A stretch of 64,000 nt of DNA from Bacillota bacterium (GCA_023420935.1 JAEZUR010000036.1:25073-89072); one strand, 5' to 3'; positions 16,414 to 26,308 are shown, counted from the first letter of the stretch. Notes: generated from the letters alone by a model not told the origin. Program-made: numbers and translations.

Positions 16414-18291
16414 TTATACTTCTCTATAATCTCCGTCAACTACATCATCTGCTTGATAAGCATCTTGACTCTGTGCCCCTTGTGCGCCACCCATGCCACT
16501 CATATCTGGACCTGCACCTTGTGCTCCTTGTGCTTGTTCATATACTTTTTGGAATAATGCTTGTGCACTTTCCATTAATTTTTCTTTTGCAGCTTTAATG
16601 TCTTCTACTTCACCATCAGACATAACTTCTGGGTTAGATTTTTCAATTAATTCTTTTAAGCGAGCTACATCTGCTTCTACTTTTTCTTTCTCAGCAGCAT
16701 CGATCTTATCACCAACTTCAGTTAGTGCTTTTTCAGTCTGGAATACCATGGAATCTGCATCATTACGAACTTCAATTGCTTCTTTACGTTTCTTATCCTG
16801 TGCTTCGAATTCAGCAGCTTCTTTTACTGCTTTGTCGATATCTGCATCAGAAAGGTTAGAACCAGCTGTAATAGTAATGTGTTGCTCTCTACCAGTTCCT
16901 AAATCTTTTGCTGAAACATTTACGATACCATTGGCATCAATATCAAATGTTACTTCGATCTGTGGAACGCCTCTTCTTGCTGGTGGAATACCATCTAATC
17001 TAAATTGTCCAAGTGATTTGTTGTCTTTTGCAAACTGTCTTTCACCTTGAACTACGTTAATATCAACTGCGCTCTGATTATCTGCTGCAGTAGAGAATAC
17101 CTGACTCTTCTTAGTAGGAATTGTTGTATTTCTCTCGATTAATCTTGTAGCAACACCACCCATAGTTTCGATAGATAAGGAAAGTGGAGTAACGTCTAAT
17201 AATAAGATATCGCCAGCGCCAGCATCTCCTGCTAATTTACCACCTTGGATAGATGCACCAATTGCAACACATTCATCTGGATTTAATGTTTTGGAAGCTT
17301 CCTGTCCTGTTAATAGTTTTACTTTATCTTGAACTGCTGGGATTCTTGTAGAACCACCAACTAATAATACTTTTGCTAAGTCAGATGGAGTTAAACCAGC
17401 ATCACGAAGAGCGTTCTGAACTGGTGTAACAGTTCTCTCAACTAAATCATGAGTTAACTCATCAAATTTTGCTCTAGTTAAATTCATATCAAAATGCTTT
17501 GGTCCTTCTGCAGTTGCAGTGATGAAAGGAAGGTTAATATTAGTCGTTGTTGCAGAAGATAATTCTTTCTTTGCTTTTTCTGCAGCTTCTTTTAATCTTT
17601 GAAGAGCCATTTTATCAGTTGATAAATCAACACCTTCAGCTTTCTTGAATTCTTCAATCATATAGCGAGTGATTTTATCATCGAAGTCATCTCCACCAAG
17701 TCTGTTATCTCCAGATGTAGCTAATACTTCAATAACACCATCTCCGATATCAATGATGGAAACGTCGAATGTACCACCACCTAAATCGTATACCATAATC
17801 TTTTGCTCATGTTCATTATCAAGACCATATGCTAAAGCTGCTGCAGTTGGCTCGTTGATAATTCTCTTAACATCTAAACCAGCGATTTTACCAGCATCTT
17901 TGGTTGCCTGTCTCTGTGCATCATTAAAGTATGCAGGAACTGTAATAACAGCTTCTGTAACTTTTTCTCCAAGATAACTTTCTGCATCTGCTTTTAATTT
18001 CTGAAGAGTCATTGCAGAGATTTCCTGTGGAGAATACTTTTTGTCATCGATGGTAACTTTATAATCAGTTCCCATATGTCTCTTAATAGAAGATATTGTT
18101 TTATCTGAGTTAGTAACTGCCTGACGTTTTGCAGGTTCACCAACTAATCTTTCTCCTGTTTTTGTAAATGCAACTACGGATGGAGTTGTTCTAGCTCCTT
18201 CTGTATTAGCGATAACTACTGGTTTTCCACCTTCCATTACCGCAACGCATGAATTGGTTGTTCCTAAATCGATACCTATAATTTTACCCAT
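16414..18291 (-). CDS. dnaK: chaperone protein DnaK (Hsp70)
   Basis: This 625-residue Hsp70 has an ATPase domain from IGIDLGTTNSCVAVMEGG. The nucleotide-site motifs are VYDLGGGTFDVSI and VLLVGGSTRIPAVQ, and the linker is DILLLDVTPLSLSIETMGG. A C-terminal lid follows with a Gly/Gln/Ala-rich tail that ends DGDYREV rather than the proteobacterial EEV-type ending. It works with DnaJ and GrpE, all in one operon under HrcA/CIRCE. The 74-base grpE-dnaK gap contains no clear promoter. Confidence 0.98.
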   Translation of the reverse strand: MGKIIGIDLGTTNSCVAVMEGGKPVVIANTEGARTTPSVVAFTKTGERLVGEPAKRQAVTNSDKTISSIKRHMGTDYKVTIDDKKYSPQEISAMTLQKLKADAESYLGEKVTEAVITVPAYFNDAQRQATKDAGKIAGLDVKRIINEPTAAALAYGLDNEHEQKIMVYDLGGGTFDVSIIDIGDGVIEVLATSGDNRLGGDDFDDKITRYMIEEFKKAEGVDLSTDKMALQRLKEAAEKAKKELSSATTTNINLPFITATAEGPKHFDMNLTRAKFDELTHDLVERTVTPVQNALRDAGLTPSDLAKVLLVGGSTRIPAVQDKVKLLTGQEASKTLNPDECVAIGASIQGGKLAGDAGAGDILLLDVTPLSLSIETMGGVATRLIERNTTIPTKKSQVFSTAADNQSAVDINVVQGERQFAKDNKSLGQFRLDGIPPARRGVPQIEVTFDIDANGIVNVSAKDLGTGREQHITITAGSNLSDADIDKAVKEAAEFEAQDKKRKEAIEVRNDADSMVFQTEKALTEVGDKIDAAEKEKVEADVARLKELIEKSNPEVMSDGEVEDIKAAKEKLMESAQALFQKVYEQAQGAQGAGPDMSGMGGAQGAQSQDAYQADDVVDGDYREV

Positions 18292-18365
18292 GATAATTCA
18301 CCTATTCCTTTCATATTGTAAACATGTTATATATTGTGTTATTGGTTTGGTTAACTTGTTATAAC

Positions 18366-19001
18366 TTAATTCACTACTTTTACCATACTATGGCGTACAA
18401 CAGATTCTCTATAGATATAACCTTTTTGGAATTCTTCTGCCACAGTATTTTCACCAAAGTTCTCATCTTCAATATGCATTACTGCGTTGTGAAGATTTGG
18501 ATCAAATGGCTGGCCAACTGCTTCAATTGGTTTTACACCTGCTTCTTCTAGGGTTGTAACTAATTGTTTGTAAATCTTTTCAATCCCTTGAGCAAATGCA
18601 CTTTCTTTTTCTTCATCACTGATGGTTCCTAAACCTCGTTCAAAATTATCTAGTACTGGAAGTACCTTTTCAATGATATCTTTTGCGCCGATTTCAAACA
18701 TCTGAGCTTTTTCTTTCTCTGAACGTTTACGGAAATTATCAAATTCAGCCATAGTTCTGATTAATCGGTCATTGAGTTCTTCTATCTGTTGGTCCTTTTT
18801 ATCTTTTTTCTCTTTTTTATTTTTGAAAAATGATTTACCTGATTTCCCATCTTCTTTTGTTTCTTCAGACTCTACTTCATCATTTTCTTCTTCTATTGCC
18901 CTCTCTATGCTATCAGATAACACTTCATCTGTATCATTGGCATCATCCTGTAAGATTTCATCATTCAATGACTCTTCCGTAAGATTTTCATTTTCCTGCA
19001 C
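18366..19001 (-). CDS. grpE: nucleotide exchange factor GrpE
   Basis: This 211-residue GrpE has a strongly acidic N-terminal extension (about 70 residues of Asp/Glu, then a Lys-rich stretch). A long coiled coil (LNDRLIRTMAEFDNFRKRSEKE) leads into the C-terminal beta domain (FDPNLHNAVMHI). It promotes ADP release from DnaK. The start is GTG 19001, with AAAGGCGG eight bases upstream. It sits 30 bases downstream of hrcA. Confidence 0.96.
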   Translation of the reverse strand: MQENENLTEESLNDEILQDDANDTDEVLSDSIERAIEEENDEVESEETKEDGKSGKSFFKNKKEKKDKKDQQIEELNDRLIRTMAEFDNFRKRSEKEKAQMFEIGAKDIIEKVLPVLDNFERGLGTISDEEKESAFAQGIEKIYKQLVTTLEEAGVKPIEAVGQPFDPNLHNAVMHIEDENFGENTVAEEFQKGYIYRESVVRHSMVKVVN

Positions 19002-19031
19002 GACTAATACCGCCTTTCTTATCTTTTATTC

Positions 19032-20063
19032 TTATGTTTTTCCTTTAAATATCTCATCCAACTGCACCATCAACGTTTGCAGTGTACTGACCACTTTTTC
19101 ATAATCCATTCTTTTAGGACCTACAATGCCAATCTTGCCATATACGCCTTCTTCAATCTCGTAAGTAGCTGTAACAACAGAGCAATCTTTCATTGATTTA
19201 ATTGGTGTCTCATCACCAATATATACCTGTATTCCTCTGCTCTCTTCTCCATCTAACTTATCTGTTATTAAGTCGGTTAAGAGCTTCTTTTCTTCAAAGG
19301 TGTATAGCAATTCTGTAGCTCTCTCGGTATCACTTAGTTCTGGATATTTTAAAATGTTTGTTGCTCCACTAGTAAAGATCTCCAAATCATCATCCTCACT
19401 GATTGCTTCTGCAACAATATCTAATATATTACTGATTAATTCGCCGTATTTACCAGCTTGCTCTTTCATTTTTTGGATAATACCAATATTAATCTCTGTA
19501 ATATCAAGTCCCTGCAAAAACGTATTAAGCACAATATTTAAGCGAAGAATAATCTCCCGATCCAAAGGTTCCATAAGATTTAGAAATTTGTTTTTCACTA
19601 AATTGCCATCGATTACAACAACAATGAGTAACTGATTCTCGTCTACTTCAGATAGTTGTATAAACCTAACTTTCTTATGCTTATATTGAGGTGCGGACAC
19701 CATAGTCGCATAGTTGGTATTCACCGCTAAAAGCTTTGCGACTTGTTTCAGAAGTAGTTCAATCTTATCTGCCTTTTGAACAAGTAATTCTCTCATGTCT
19801 TCAATTTCTTGCACCTTATCTTCCATCATAGTATCTACATATAAACGATAACCTTTATCTGATGGAATTCTCCCTGCAGAAGTGTGAGGCTGGATTATAT
19901 AACCCATCTCTTCCAGATCTGACATTTCATTTCGAATCGTGGCAGAACTTAGATTTAAATCTGTGAACTTCGATATGGTTCTTGATCCAACTGGCTCACC
20001 AGTTTCTAGATAATTTCGAATGATCGCTTGTAATATTTTTATTTTTCTATCATCCAGCTGCAC
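19032..20063 (-). CDS. hrcA: heat-inducible transcription repressor HrcA
   Basis: This 343-residue HrcA has an N-terminal winged helix (RKIKILQAIIRNYLETGEPVGSRTI, then SSATIRNEMSDLEEMGYI), the motif HTSAGRIPSDKGYR, and GAF-like and inserted dimerisation domains. It represses the heat-shock operon by binding CIRCE, with GroEL as co-regulator in known systems. GTG 20063 was chosen because GAAGGA is correctly spaced for it; the preceding GTG at 20072 is too close to that site. Confidence 0.95.
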   Translation of the reverse strand: MQLDDRKIKILQAIIRNYLETGEPVGSRTISKFTDLNLSSATIRNEMSDLEEMGYIIQPHTSAGRIPSDKGYRLYVDTMMEDKVQEIEDMRELLVQKADKIELLLKQVAKLLAVNTNYATMVSAPQYKHKKVRFIQLSEVDENQLLIVVVIDGNLVKNKFLNLMEPLDREIILRLNIVLNTFLQGLDITEINIGIIQKMKEQAGKYGELISNILDIVAEAISEDDDLEIFTSGATNILKYPELSDTERATELLYTFEEKKLLTDLITDKLDGEESRGIQVYIGDETPIKSMKDCSVVTATYEIEEGVYGKIGIVGPKRMDYEKVVSTLQTLMVQLDEIFKGKT

Positions 20064-20117
20064 TATGATCACTTCCTTCGAAATAAAATTGTCTTGTATA
20101 ACCTGTTTTAGTAGTTG

Positions 20118-20144
20118 TTAGCACTCATTAATGTAGAGTGCTAA
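20118..20144. promoter_or_regulatory. CIRCE operator (HrcA binding site)
   Basis: TTAGCACTC, nine bases, GAGTGCTAA is a perfect match to the CIRCE consensus. It lies between the hrcA promoter and the hrcA start, so HrcA regulates its own operon. Confidence 0.97.
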
Positions 20145-20157
20145 TATCTTTATAGAT

Positions 20158-20186
20158 AAAATACCACTATCATTTTCGTTTGTCAA
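20158..20186 (-). promoter_or_regulatory. sigma-A promoter of hrcA operon
   Basis: On the minus strand TTGACA (20186-20181) is followed after 17 bases by TATTTT (20163-20158). CIRCE lies directly downstream in the transcribed leader. Confidence 0.7.
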
Positions 20187-20225
20187 GAATATTTTTAAAA
20201 AACGTTATGATTAACGCCATAACAA

Positions 20226-20302
20226 AGGCGAGTTGCATTCTAGCATCTGTGATTCGATGTGGTTTCCAACGAATCTCTATGTAGCCAGAATAAAACCCGC
20301 CT
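20226..20302 (-). terminator. nested inverted repeat after hemW, possible terminator
   Basis: The outer arms 20226-20244 and 20284-20302 are largely complementary (AGGCGaGTT..ATTCTaGC against GCcAGAAT..AACcCGCCT), with a second inner stem ATTCG/CGAAT. A modest T-rich stretch follows on the minus strand. A small hairpin GTTATG/CATAAC lies next to it at 20204-20223. It may end the lepA-hemW transcript before the hrcA promoter. Confidence 0.5.
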
Positions 20303-20328
20303 AATTATATTTATTTAAATTATTTCTT

Positions 20329-21516
20329 TTAATCTAAAAGAAATTCTGCAAAAATCTGATTGCTTACATCAATCCCTTTTTCTGTTAGAGAAATAGATTC
20401 CTTAGATTGTGACATAAATCCACTTTCTACAAATCGCTTGATGGTATTACCATAAATGCTCATGATATCCACTTCAAACTTCTCAGTAAATTCCTCAATT
20501 GATATACCTTCCATCATACGCAACCCTAGAAACATAAATTCTTCCATCTGCTGCTTTTGGGTTAGCAATTCTACGTCTCTTCGAATAGATTTATGATTTG
20601 TAATTTGATCTAAATAGAATTTAATATCTGTTTCATTAGAAAATCGTTCCTTTTGGAAAAGAGAAGAAGCTCCTAGACCGAATCCTAGGTATTCGATTCC
20701 CTTCCAATAAGAAGAGTTGTGTTTGCTCTCGTAACCTGTTCTAGCATAGTTGGAAATCTCATAGCGTTCATATCCTGCATTGAAAAGAAGTTCTTTTGTC
20801 AAAGAATAAATGGATCTTTCTACCTCTTCTGTTGGAAGCAGATTTTCACCTTGTCCCTTACCATAGATTTCATAAAATGGTGTACCTTCTTCTATTATTA
20901 GACTATATGCCGATATGTGCTCCGGATGTAATGAAATAACATTTTCCAAGGTTTCTTTCCAGTCTTCCAATGTTTGTCCAGGAAGCGCTGATATTAAATC
21001 AATATTGATATTATCAAACCCTACTTCCCTTGCTAGGTTGTAATTACTTACAAACTCTTCATAGGTATGAATTCTACCTAGTAGCTTTAATTGATCATTG
21101 TGAATTGATTGCAAACCAATACTTAGTCGATTAATTCCTGCCCTTTTATAGCTCTTTAATTTCTCCAAACTTAGTGTTCCCGGGTTTGCTTCCATTGTTA
21201 TCTCAGGAATTCCATCTTCACCATCTTCTTGCAACAAAGTAACATGTTCTCGCACCGTTGTTAAAATCTTTTCTATATAATGCTCAGGTATAGAAGATGG
21301 CGTCCCTCCACCTATGAAGATAGATCTTACAACATAATCAGCTGCGCTCTCCTTATAACTTGCTATCTCCTTGCATAATGCCTGTACATATTGTTCTACA
21401 AGCTGTTCATTCGTAGGCATAGATAAGAAATCACAATAATTACATTTTCTAATACAAAAGGGAATGTGTATATATAAACCAAGTGGCTTTTTCGTTTCTA
21501 ATGCTTTAATCCTCAT
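20329..21516 (-). CDS. hemW: HemW-type radical SAM protein (heme chaperone-like)
   Basis: This 395-residue protein has a radical SAM cluster motif CIRKCNYC at residues ~21-28 after YIHIPF. GGGTPSS and the later HNSSYWKG motif mark HemW rather than true coproporphyrinogen dehydrogenase HemN. HemW homologues bind and transfer heme. The ATG overlaps the end of lepA by 11 bases with no separate ribosome binding site, suggesting coupling. The lepA-hemW-hrcA order is the same as in B. subtilis. Confidence 0.92.
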   Translation of the reverse strand: MRIKALETKKPLGLYIHIPFCIRKCNYCDFLSMPTNEQLVEQYVQALCKEIASYKESAADYVVRSIFIGGGTPSSIPEHYIEKILTTVREHVTLLQEDGEDGIPEITMEANPGTLSLEKLKSYKRAGINRLSIGLQSIHNDQLKLLGRIHTYEEFVSNYNLAREVGFDNINIDLISALPGQTLEDWKETLENVISLHPEHISAYSLIIEEGTPFYEIYGKGQGENLLPTEEVERSIYSLTKELLFNAGYERYEISNYARTGYESKHNSSYWKGIEYLGFGLGASSLFQKERFSNETDIKFYLDQITNHKSIRRDVELLTQKQQMEEFMFLGLRMMEGISIEEFTEKFEVDIMSIYGNTIKRFVESGFMSQSKESISLTEKGIDVSNQIFAEFLLD

Positions 21517-23320
21517 CTAATTTTAATACGCTCATAAATGCTTTCTGTGGAATCTCTACGTTACCAACCTGACGCATACGTTTCTTACCTTCTTTTTGCT
21601 TTTCAAGAAGTTTTCTCTTACGAGAGATATCTCCACCATAACATTTGGCAAGTACGTCTTTTCTCATAGCTTTTACTGTTTCTCTAGAAATAACCTTACT
21701 TCCGATTGCTGCCTGAATTGGGATCTCAAATAACTGTCTTGGGATCTCTTCTTTTAATTTTTCACACATTTTTCTACCACGTTCATACGCTGTTTCAGCA
21801 TGTACGATGAAGGAAAGTGCATCCACTTCTTCTTTATTTATAAGAATATCCAATTTAACAAGGTGTGATGGCTCATATCCTTTAAGTTCATAATCAAAGG
21901 ATGCATATCCACGAGATCTTGACTTTAATGCATCAAAGAAATCATAAATAATCTCATTTAATGGAAGTTCATATTTCAAAAGTGCTCTTGTTGCTTCCAT
22001 ATATTCCATTCCAAGATACACTCCACGTCGTTCTTGGCAAAGCGTCATAATAGTTCCAACAAATTCGGTAGTAACCATTATCTCTGCTGTTACAATTGGT
22101 TCCTCCATATGTTCAATCTCAGAAGGATCAGGTAAGTTGGATGGATTGGTAATCTCTAATACCTGTCCATCTGTTTTATAAACCTTATAGATAACACCAG
22201 GTGCTGTCGTTACAATATCAAGGTTATATTCTCTCTCTAGTCGTTCCTGAATAATCTCTAGATGTAACAATCCAAGAAATCCACATCGGAAACCAAAACC
22301 TAAGGCAACAGATGTTTCTGCTTCAAACTGTAAAGATGCATCATTTAGCTGAAGCTTTTCAAGAGCATCTCGAAGATCTGGGTATTTGGCTCCGTCTGCT
22401 GGGTACATACCGCAGTATACCATTGGATTAACTTTCTTATATCCTGGTAAAGCCTCTTTACATGGTTTATCTGCATTGGTTATGGTGTCACCAACCTGAG
22501 TGTCTTTTACATTTTTAAGACTGGCTGTAATATAGCCTACCATTCCTGGCGATAATTCTTCACTTGGGATAAATTGCCCTGCACCAAAGATTCCGACTTC
22601 TACCACATCAGCAACTGCACCGGTGGCCATCATTTTAATCTTTGTGCCTTTCTTCACTGTGCCTTCGAAGATTCGGCAAAAGACAATGACTCCTTTATAA
22701 GAATCATACAATGAGTCAAAGATCAAAGCTTGTAAGGAACCGTTTACATCGCCCTTTGGAGCAGGTATCTTTTTCACAATCTGTTCTAGTACTTCTTCTA
22801 TATTTACTCCATTTTTTGCTGATATCAATGGAGCATCGGATGCTTCCAGCCCAATTACATCTTCAATCTCAGCAACCACTCGCTCTGGATCTGCACTTGG
22901 TAAGTCGATTTTATTAATTACTGGCATAATCTCAAGATTATGATCTAGGGCAAGATAGCAATTAGCTAATGTCTGTGCTTCGATCCCCTGTGCAGCATCT
23001 ACGATTAATATAGCTCCTTCACAAGCTGCTAGGCTTCTAGATACTTCATAATTAAAATCCACATGTCCTGGTGTATCAATTAAATTGAAGATATACTCTT
23101 CTCCATCATTTGCCTTATATATGATACGAACGGTCTGAGCTTTAATGGTAATACCTCTCTCACGTTCCAGCTCCATATTATCAAGAACCTGTGCCTGCAT
23201 TTCACGGCTGGTTAATAATCCTGTTTTCTCTATTATACGATCAGCTAAAGTTGATTTACCATGATCAATATGTGCTATGATACAAAAATTTCTTATTTTG
23301 CTTTGGTCATATCCTGCCAC
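21506..23320 (-). CDS. lepA: elongation factor 4 (LepA)
   Basis: This 604-residue translational GTPase has G1 AHIDHGKST, G2 region RGITIKAQT, G3 DTPGHVDF and G4 NKIDLP. The LepA-specific C-terminal domain (KCYGGDISRKRKLLEKQKEG) completes it. EF4 acts on translating or assembling ribosomes. The start is GTG 23320, preceded by GGAGG at the proper distance. Length equals the usual family length of about 600. Confidence 0.97.
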   Translation of the reverse strand: MAGYDQSKIRNFCIIAHIDHGKSTLADRIIEKTGLLTSREMQAQVLDNMELERERGITIKAQTVRIIYKANDGEEYIFNLIDTPGHVDFNYEVSRSLAACEGAILIVDAAQGIEAQTLANCYLALDHNLEIMPVINKIDLPSADPERVVAEIEDVIGLEASDAPLISAKNGVNIEEVLEQIVKKIPAPKGDVNGSLQALIFDSLYDSYKGVIVFCRIFEGTVKKGTKIKMMATGAVADVVEVGIFGAGQFIPSEELSPGMVGYITASLKNVKDTQVGDTITNADKPCKEALPGYKKVNPMVYCGMYPADGAKYPDLRDALEKLQLNDASLQFEAETSVALGFGFRCGFLGLLHLEIIQERLEREYNLDIVTTAPGVIYKVYKTDGQVLEITNPSNLPDPSEIEHMEEPIVTAEIMVTTEFVGTIMTLCQERRGVYLGMEYMEATRALLKYELPLNEIIYDFFDALKSRSRGYASFDYELKGYEPSHLVKLDILINKEEVDALSFIVHAETAYERGRKMCEKLKEEIPRQLFEIPIQAAIGSKVISRETVKAMRKDVLAKCYGGDISRKRKLLEKQKEGKKRMRQVGNVEIPQKAFMSVLKLDED

Positions 23321-23392
23321 TTATACTTCCTCCTAAGTAGTTTATTATTGCATTATAGCATATGGATTAGGGGCGTACAAGAAAAATCATTC

Positions 23393-24655
23393 CTAGTCCT
23401 TTGTCAATACATCATTTATTACTTCTGCCAATGGATCCATGGCATTTTTAGCTTCTTGCACGGTGTTGTTCTGATTCCCTAGTTCAACCAGTAAAAATCT
23501 GTCCAATAACTGCATATTGTAACGATAATTTTTAAGGTAATTCCTTGTTGCAAAATTCGGATATTTTTCCATGCTTGCTAATTTCACCTGAAGACTAAAA
23601 GCTATGTTACTCTGTAACTTTGGATTGTATAAGTAATCAATCGGTCCTTTTTGGTTTCGACTAAGTCCATTAAATAACATAATTTGTGCTGTTTTTTTAC
23701 CATTAATGACAGTTAATTTCTTCTCTTTCCCTAGAACACCATCCCTATGTAAATCTATGATTACTTCAATAGTTGGATTATCCTTTAAAATCTGTTCCAC
23801 ATTATCAAGTGCTGCATTGTATGCTTTATTTCTATCTATTTTTCCATTTACCATATCATACTGAGATTGGTCATGAATTACATTATAACCATATTTATTA
23901 GATAATATTTCGGCCAATCTACTTCCAACACCAACAACACTATCTTCTTGCTTCCCATCCCTGCTATCACTAAAGGCTTCTGACATTGCATGAGTATGAT
24001 AGATTAAGATCTGAGGCTTATCCGACTTCTTCTTTATGGTAAAATCTTTTTTCAGTAATTTGTCCACTTGAAAGATGGATTTATCTACTGAGGTGGTGCG
24101 ATCCACAATATAAAAATTCTTTAGTAAAAAGTCCACTTCTTTGTATTTTGTTAATTGTGAGATTAATTTTTGATTGGTTGCTGATATTGCCATGGTTTCT
24201 TGTGCTTCTCCACCTTGTATCTCCCCATCCTCATAATAAGATTCCCCGAAAATAAATCCTATTTTTCCTGTCGGTTTCACACTTCCTGCCACTCTCTGTC
24301 TTAGAAGGATCTGATTTAGCTGATTACTAACCTCCACCGCATTTTCCGATTCCTCGATATCTGTATTTAAAACCACTCCCTCAAAAGGGGACAGATAGGA
24401 AATATAACGTTCCATCAGACTAGCATCTTTATTCTCTTGCCAGTCCAATGTAAATTGCATCAGCTCAATATTTTCTTTTTCAATATAAATACTAATCTCG
24501 GAAATAATATAGTCACGGAATTCACCTACTACTTTAAATCGATCTTCCGTTCCAAATACAATTCCACCTTTTATAAGTATATAGGCTGCCAGCAGAAAAA
24601 TAACGCTCCAGACAGCCATATAAAATACTTTTGATAAATTTTCTTTATTTCTCAT
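23393..24655 (-). CDS. spoIIP: stage II sporulation protein P (SpoIIP)
   Basis: This 420-residue protein has one N-terminal membrane segment (about residues 10-32) and a C-terminal amidase/endopeptidase domain. The hallmark motif ILIYHTHAMSEAF is near residue 217, and IDLHRDGV near 303 contributes the zinc and catalytic His. With SpoIID and SpoIIM it degrades septal peptidoglycan during engulfment. ATG 24655 has AGGTGG eight bases upstream. The gpr-spoIIP-lepA order is conserved in Bacillus. Confidence 0.93.
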   Translation of the reverse strand: MRNKENLSKVFYMAVWSVIFLLAAYILIKGGIVFGTEDRFKVVGEFRDYIISEISIYIEKENIELMQFTLDWQENKDASLMERYISYLSPFEGVVLNTDIEESENAVEVSNQLNQILLRQRVAGSVKPTGKIGFIFGESYYEDGEIQGGEAQETMAISATNQKLISQLTKYKEVDFLLKNFYIVDRTTSVDKSIFQVDKLLKKDFTIKKKSDKPQILIYHTHAMSEAFSDSRDGKQEDSVVGVGSRLAEILSNKYGYNVIHDQSQYDMVNGKIDRNKAYNAALDNVEQILKDNPTIEVIIDLHRDGVLGKEKKLTVINGKKTAQIMLFNGLSRNQKGPIDYLYNPKLQSNIAFSLQVKLASMEKYPNFATRNYLKNYRYNMQLLDRFLLVELGNQNNTVQEAKNAMDPLAEVINDVLTKD

Positions 24656-24764
24656 TTTGCTAACCACCTATGTGTTTTGCAGTCTTAAACCAAAGACTTT
24701 TAAAAGCGAATGACCAACTTTTGTCTTTTATATCTATATTCCCATATGAACAATTTTATGCTTA

Positions 24765-25688
24765 TTAGTATTTGTAAAAGCACTGGTTCAACGCTTCTGA
24801 GATGGTAAAACTGATTCGTTTCATAGACTCGTCTATATTTTTGGGAGTTACAAACATATTCCTCATAGATGGGTTTTCCATTTCTCCTAAAAACTTTGCG
24901 ATCTGCTCCTCGTTATATCCTTGATTCTGTAACATTTCTTCCATACTATCCCCGATAATTGTTGCAGCATCAACCACAGTTGGAACGCCTAGAGAAATAA
25001 CAGGTATTCCCATACTTTCCAGATTAAGGGCTTTCCGATTGTTTCCTACTCCTGAACCAGGACTTATACCAGTATCACTTATCTGCACTGTAGTATTAAG
25101 CCTTTTTACACTTCTTGCAGCCAATGCATCAATTACGATAACCAAATTAGGTTTCGTTTCCTTAATGATACCGTGAACAATTTCACCTGTCTCCATACCT
25201 GTTTGTGCCATTACACCGGGTGCAATTGCGCTTACTACTTCCATTCGGTTTTGTTCTTTGAAGGTTTGACCAAACTCCTTAATTAAATGTCTGGTTACAA
25301 ATAAATTATCAATTACTTTCGGTCCTAAAGAGTCGGGAGTTACTTCTCGGTTACCTAATCCAGCTATAAGGACAGATTTATGTTTAATTCCACCTGCTAA
25401 TTCTTCAATATACTTCGCGATCTCATCCGACAGTGGTCTATGATAATCATCATCTTCTTCATTTAATTTTGGTGCTTCAATGGTAATATATCGTCCAATG
25501 GGCTTTCTCATTGCCTTACTACCTTGCTCGTCCTCAATTACAACATTCGTAATTTCAATATTCTTTCTGTTATTTTTAATTTTCTCTAATATAACCCCTT
25601 TTATCTCTACATTATCATCTTGAAAACTTTCTCTAATTTCCAATGCTAAGTCAGTTCTGATATTTTGTCTTTGATCCATTGAATTCAT
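24765..25688 (-). CDS. gpr: germination protease GPR
   Basis: This 307-residue protein is in peptidase family A25, which degrades small acid-soluble spore proteins at germination. The N-terminal propeptide region RTDLALEIRESF resembles the SASP-like cleavage site. Core motifs are VLIAGLGNREVTPDSLGPKV, SAIAPGVMAQTGMETGEI and IVIDALAARS. Bacillus GPR is longer (about 370), but the core is complete. AAGGAG precedes the ATG. Its presence indicates a spore former. Confidence 0.93.
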   Translation of the reverse strand: MNSMDQRQNIRTDLALEIRESFQDDNVEIKGVILEKIKNNRKNIEITNVVIEDEQGSKAMRKPIGRYITIEAPKLNEEDDDYHRPLSDEIAKYIEELAGGIKHKSVLIAGLGNREVTPDSLGPKVIDNLFVTRHLIKEFGQTFKEQNRMEVVSAIAPGVMAQTGMETGEIVHGIIKETKPNLVIVIDALAARSVKRLNTTVQISDTGISPGSGVGNNRKALNLESMGIPVISLGVPTVVDAATIIGDSMEEMLQNQGYNEEQIAKFLGEMENPSMRNMFVTPKNIDESMKRISFTISEALNQCFYKY

Positions 25689-25788
25689 ATATCTCTTCTC
25701 CTTTCAAATTCCGTACTAATATCTCAATTCTATCTTTCCTATTTTTCTATCTAACATTCATTTTTCCAAAAAAAATGTTATTTATGTA

Positions 25789-25817
25789 TTGACAGATGAA
25801 ATGCTTTATACTAATAT
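25789..25817 (+). promoter_or_regulatory. sigma-A promoter of rpsT
   Basis: TTGACA at 25789-25794, a 17-base spacer and TAATAT at 25812-25817 are close to consensus. A leader of about 125 bases follows before the rpsT start. Confidence 0.8.
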
Positions 25818-25948
25818 ATAGAAGTATGTTTACATTAGATCGTCCGTGTCCGGCTTTAATGAAACAGAAACAATTATCTAATTAGTATGTCATAACATAT
25901 GAATTAGACTTAAGATGAATTTAATTTAAATATTTGGAGGTGTACGGA

Positions 25949-26212
25949 TTGGCTAACATTAAATCTGCAAAAAAAAGAATTTTAGTAAACGAAACTAAGG
26001 CTGCTAGAAACAAAGCCATTAAATCAAAAGTAAAAACTGCAATCAAAAAAGTTGATGCTGCTGTTGCTGCTAACGATAAAGAAGCTGCTACTGTTGCATT
26101 AAGAGCTGCTGTTTCTGAGATTAACAAAGCAACTAGCAAGGGAGTATATCACAAAAATACTTCTTCAAGAAAAATTGCTCGTTTATCTATCGCAGTAAAT
26201 AAAATTGCTTAA
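25949..26212 (+). CDS. rpsT: 30S ribosomal protein S20
   Basis: This 87-residue basic helical protein is typical S20: ANIKSAKKRILVNETKAARNK at the start and KGVYHKNTSSRKIARL near the C-terminus. It binds 16S rRNA early in assembly. The start is TTG 25949, because GGAGG lies eight bases upstream and the mature sequence begins ANIKSAKKR as in other S20 proteins. The frame upstream begins with a TTG inside the ribosome binding site and is not a real extension. It is divergent from gpr. Confidence 0.96.
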   Translation: MANIKSAKKRILVNETKAARNKAIKSKVKTAIKKVDAAVAANDKEAATVALRAAVSEINKATSKGVYHKNTSSRKIARLSIAVNKIA

Positions 26213-26258
26213 TTAATAAACGTAATAAAGTAGAGGGCAGTCGTACTGCAACTACATG

Positions 26259-26291
26259 AAAAAGGAATTGTCTTAGGATGATTCCTTTTTT
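26259..26291 (+). terminator. rpsT terminator
   Basis: The stem AAAAAGGAAT / ATTCCTTTTTT with a 12-base loop ends in a T-run. Confidence 0.88.
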
Positions 26292-26308
26292 GTATGTTTA
26301 TAGATGAA

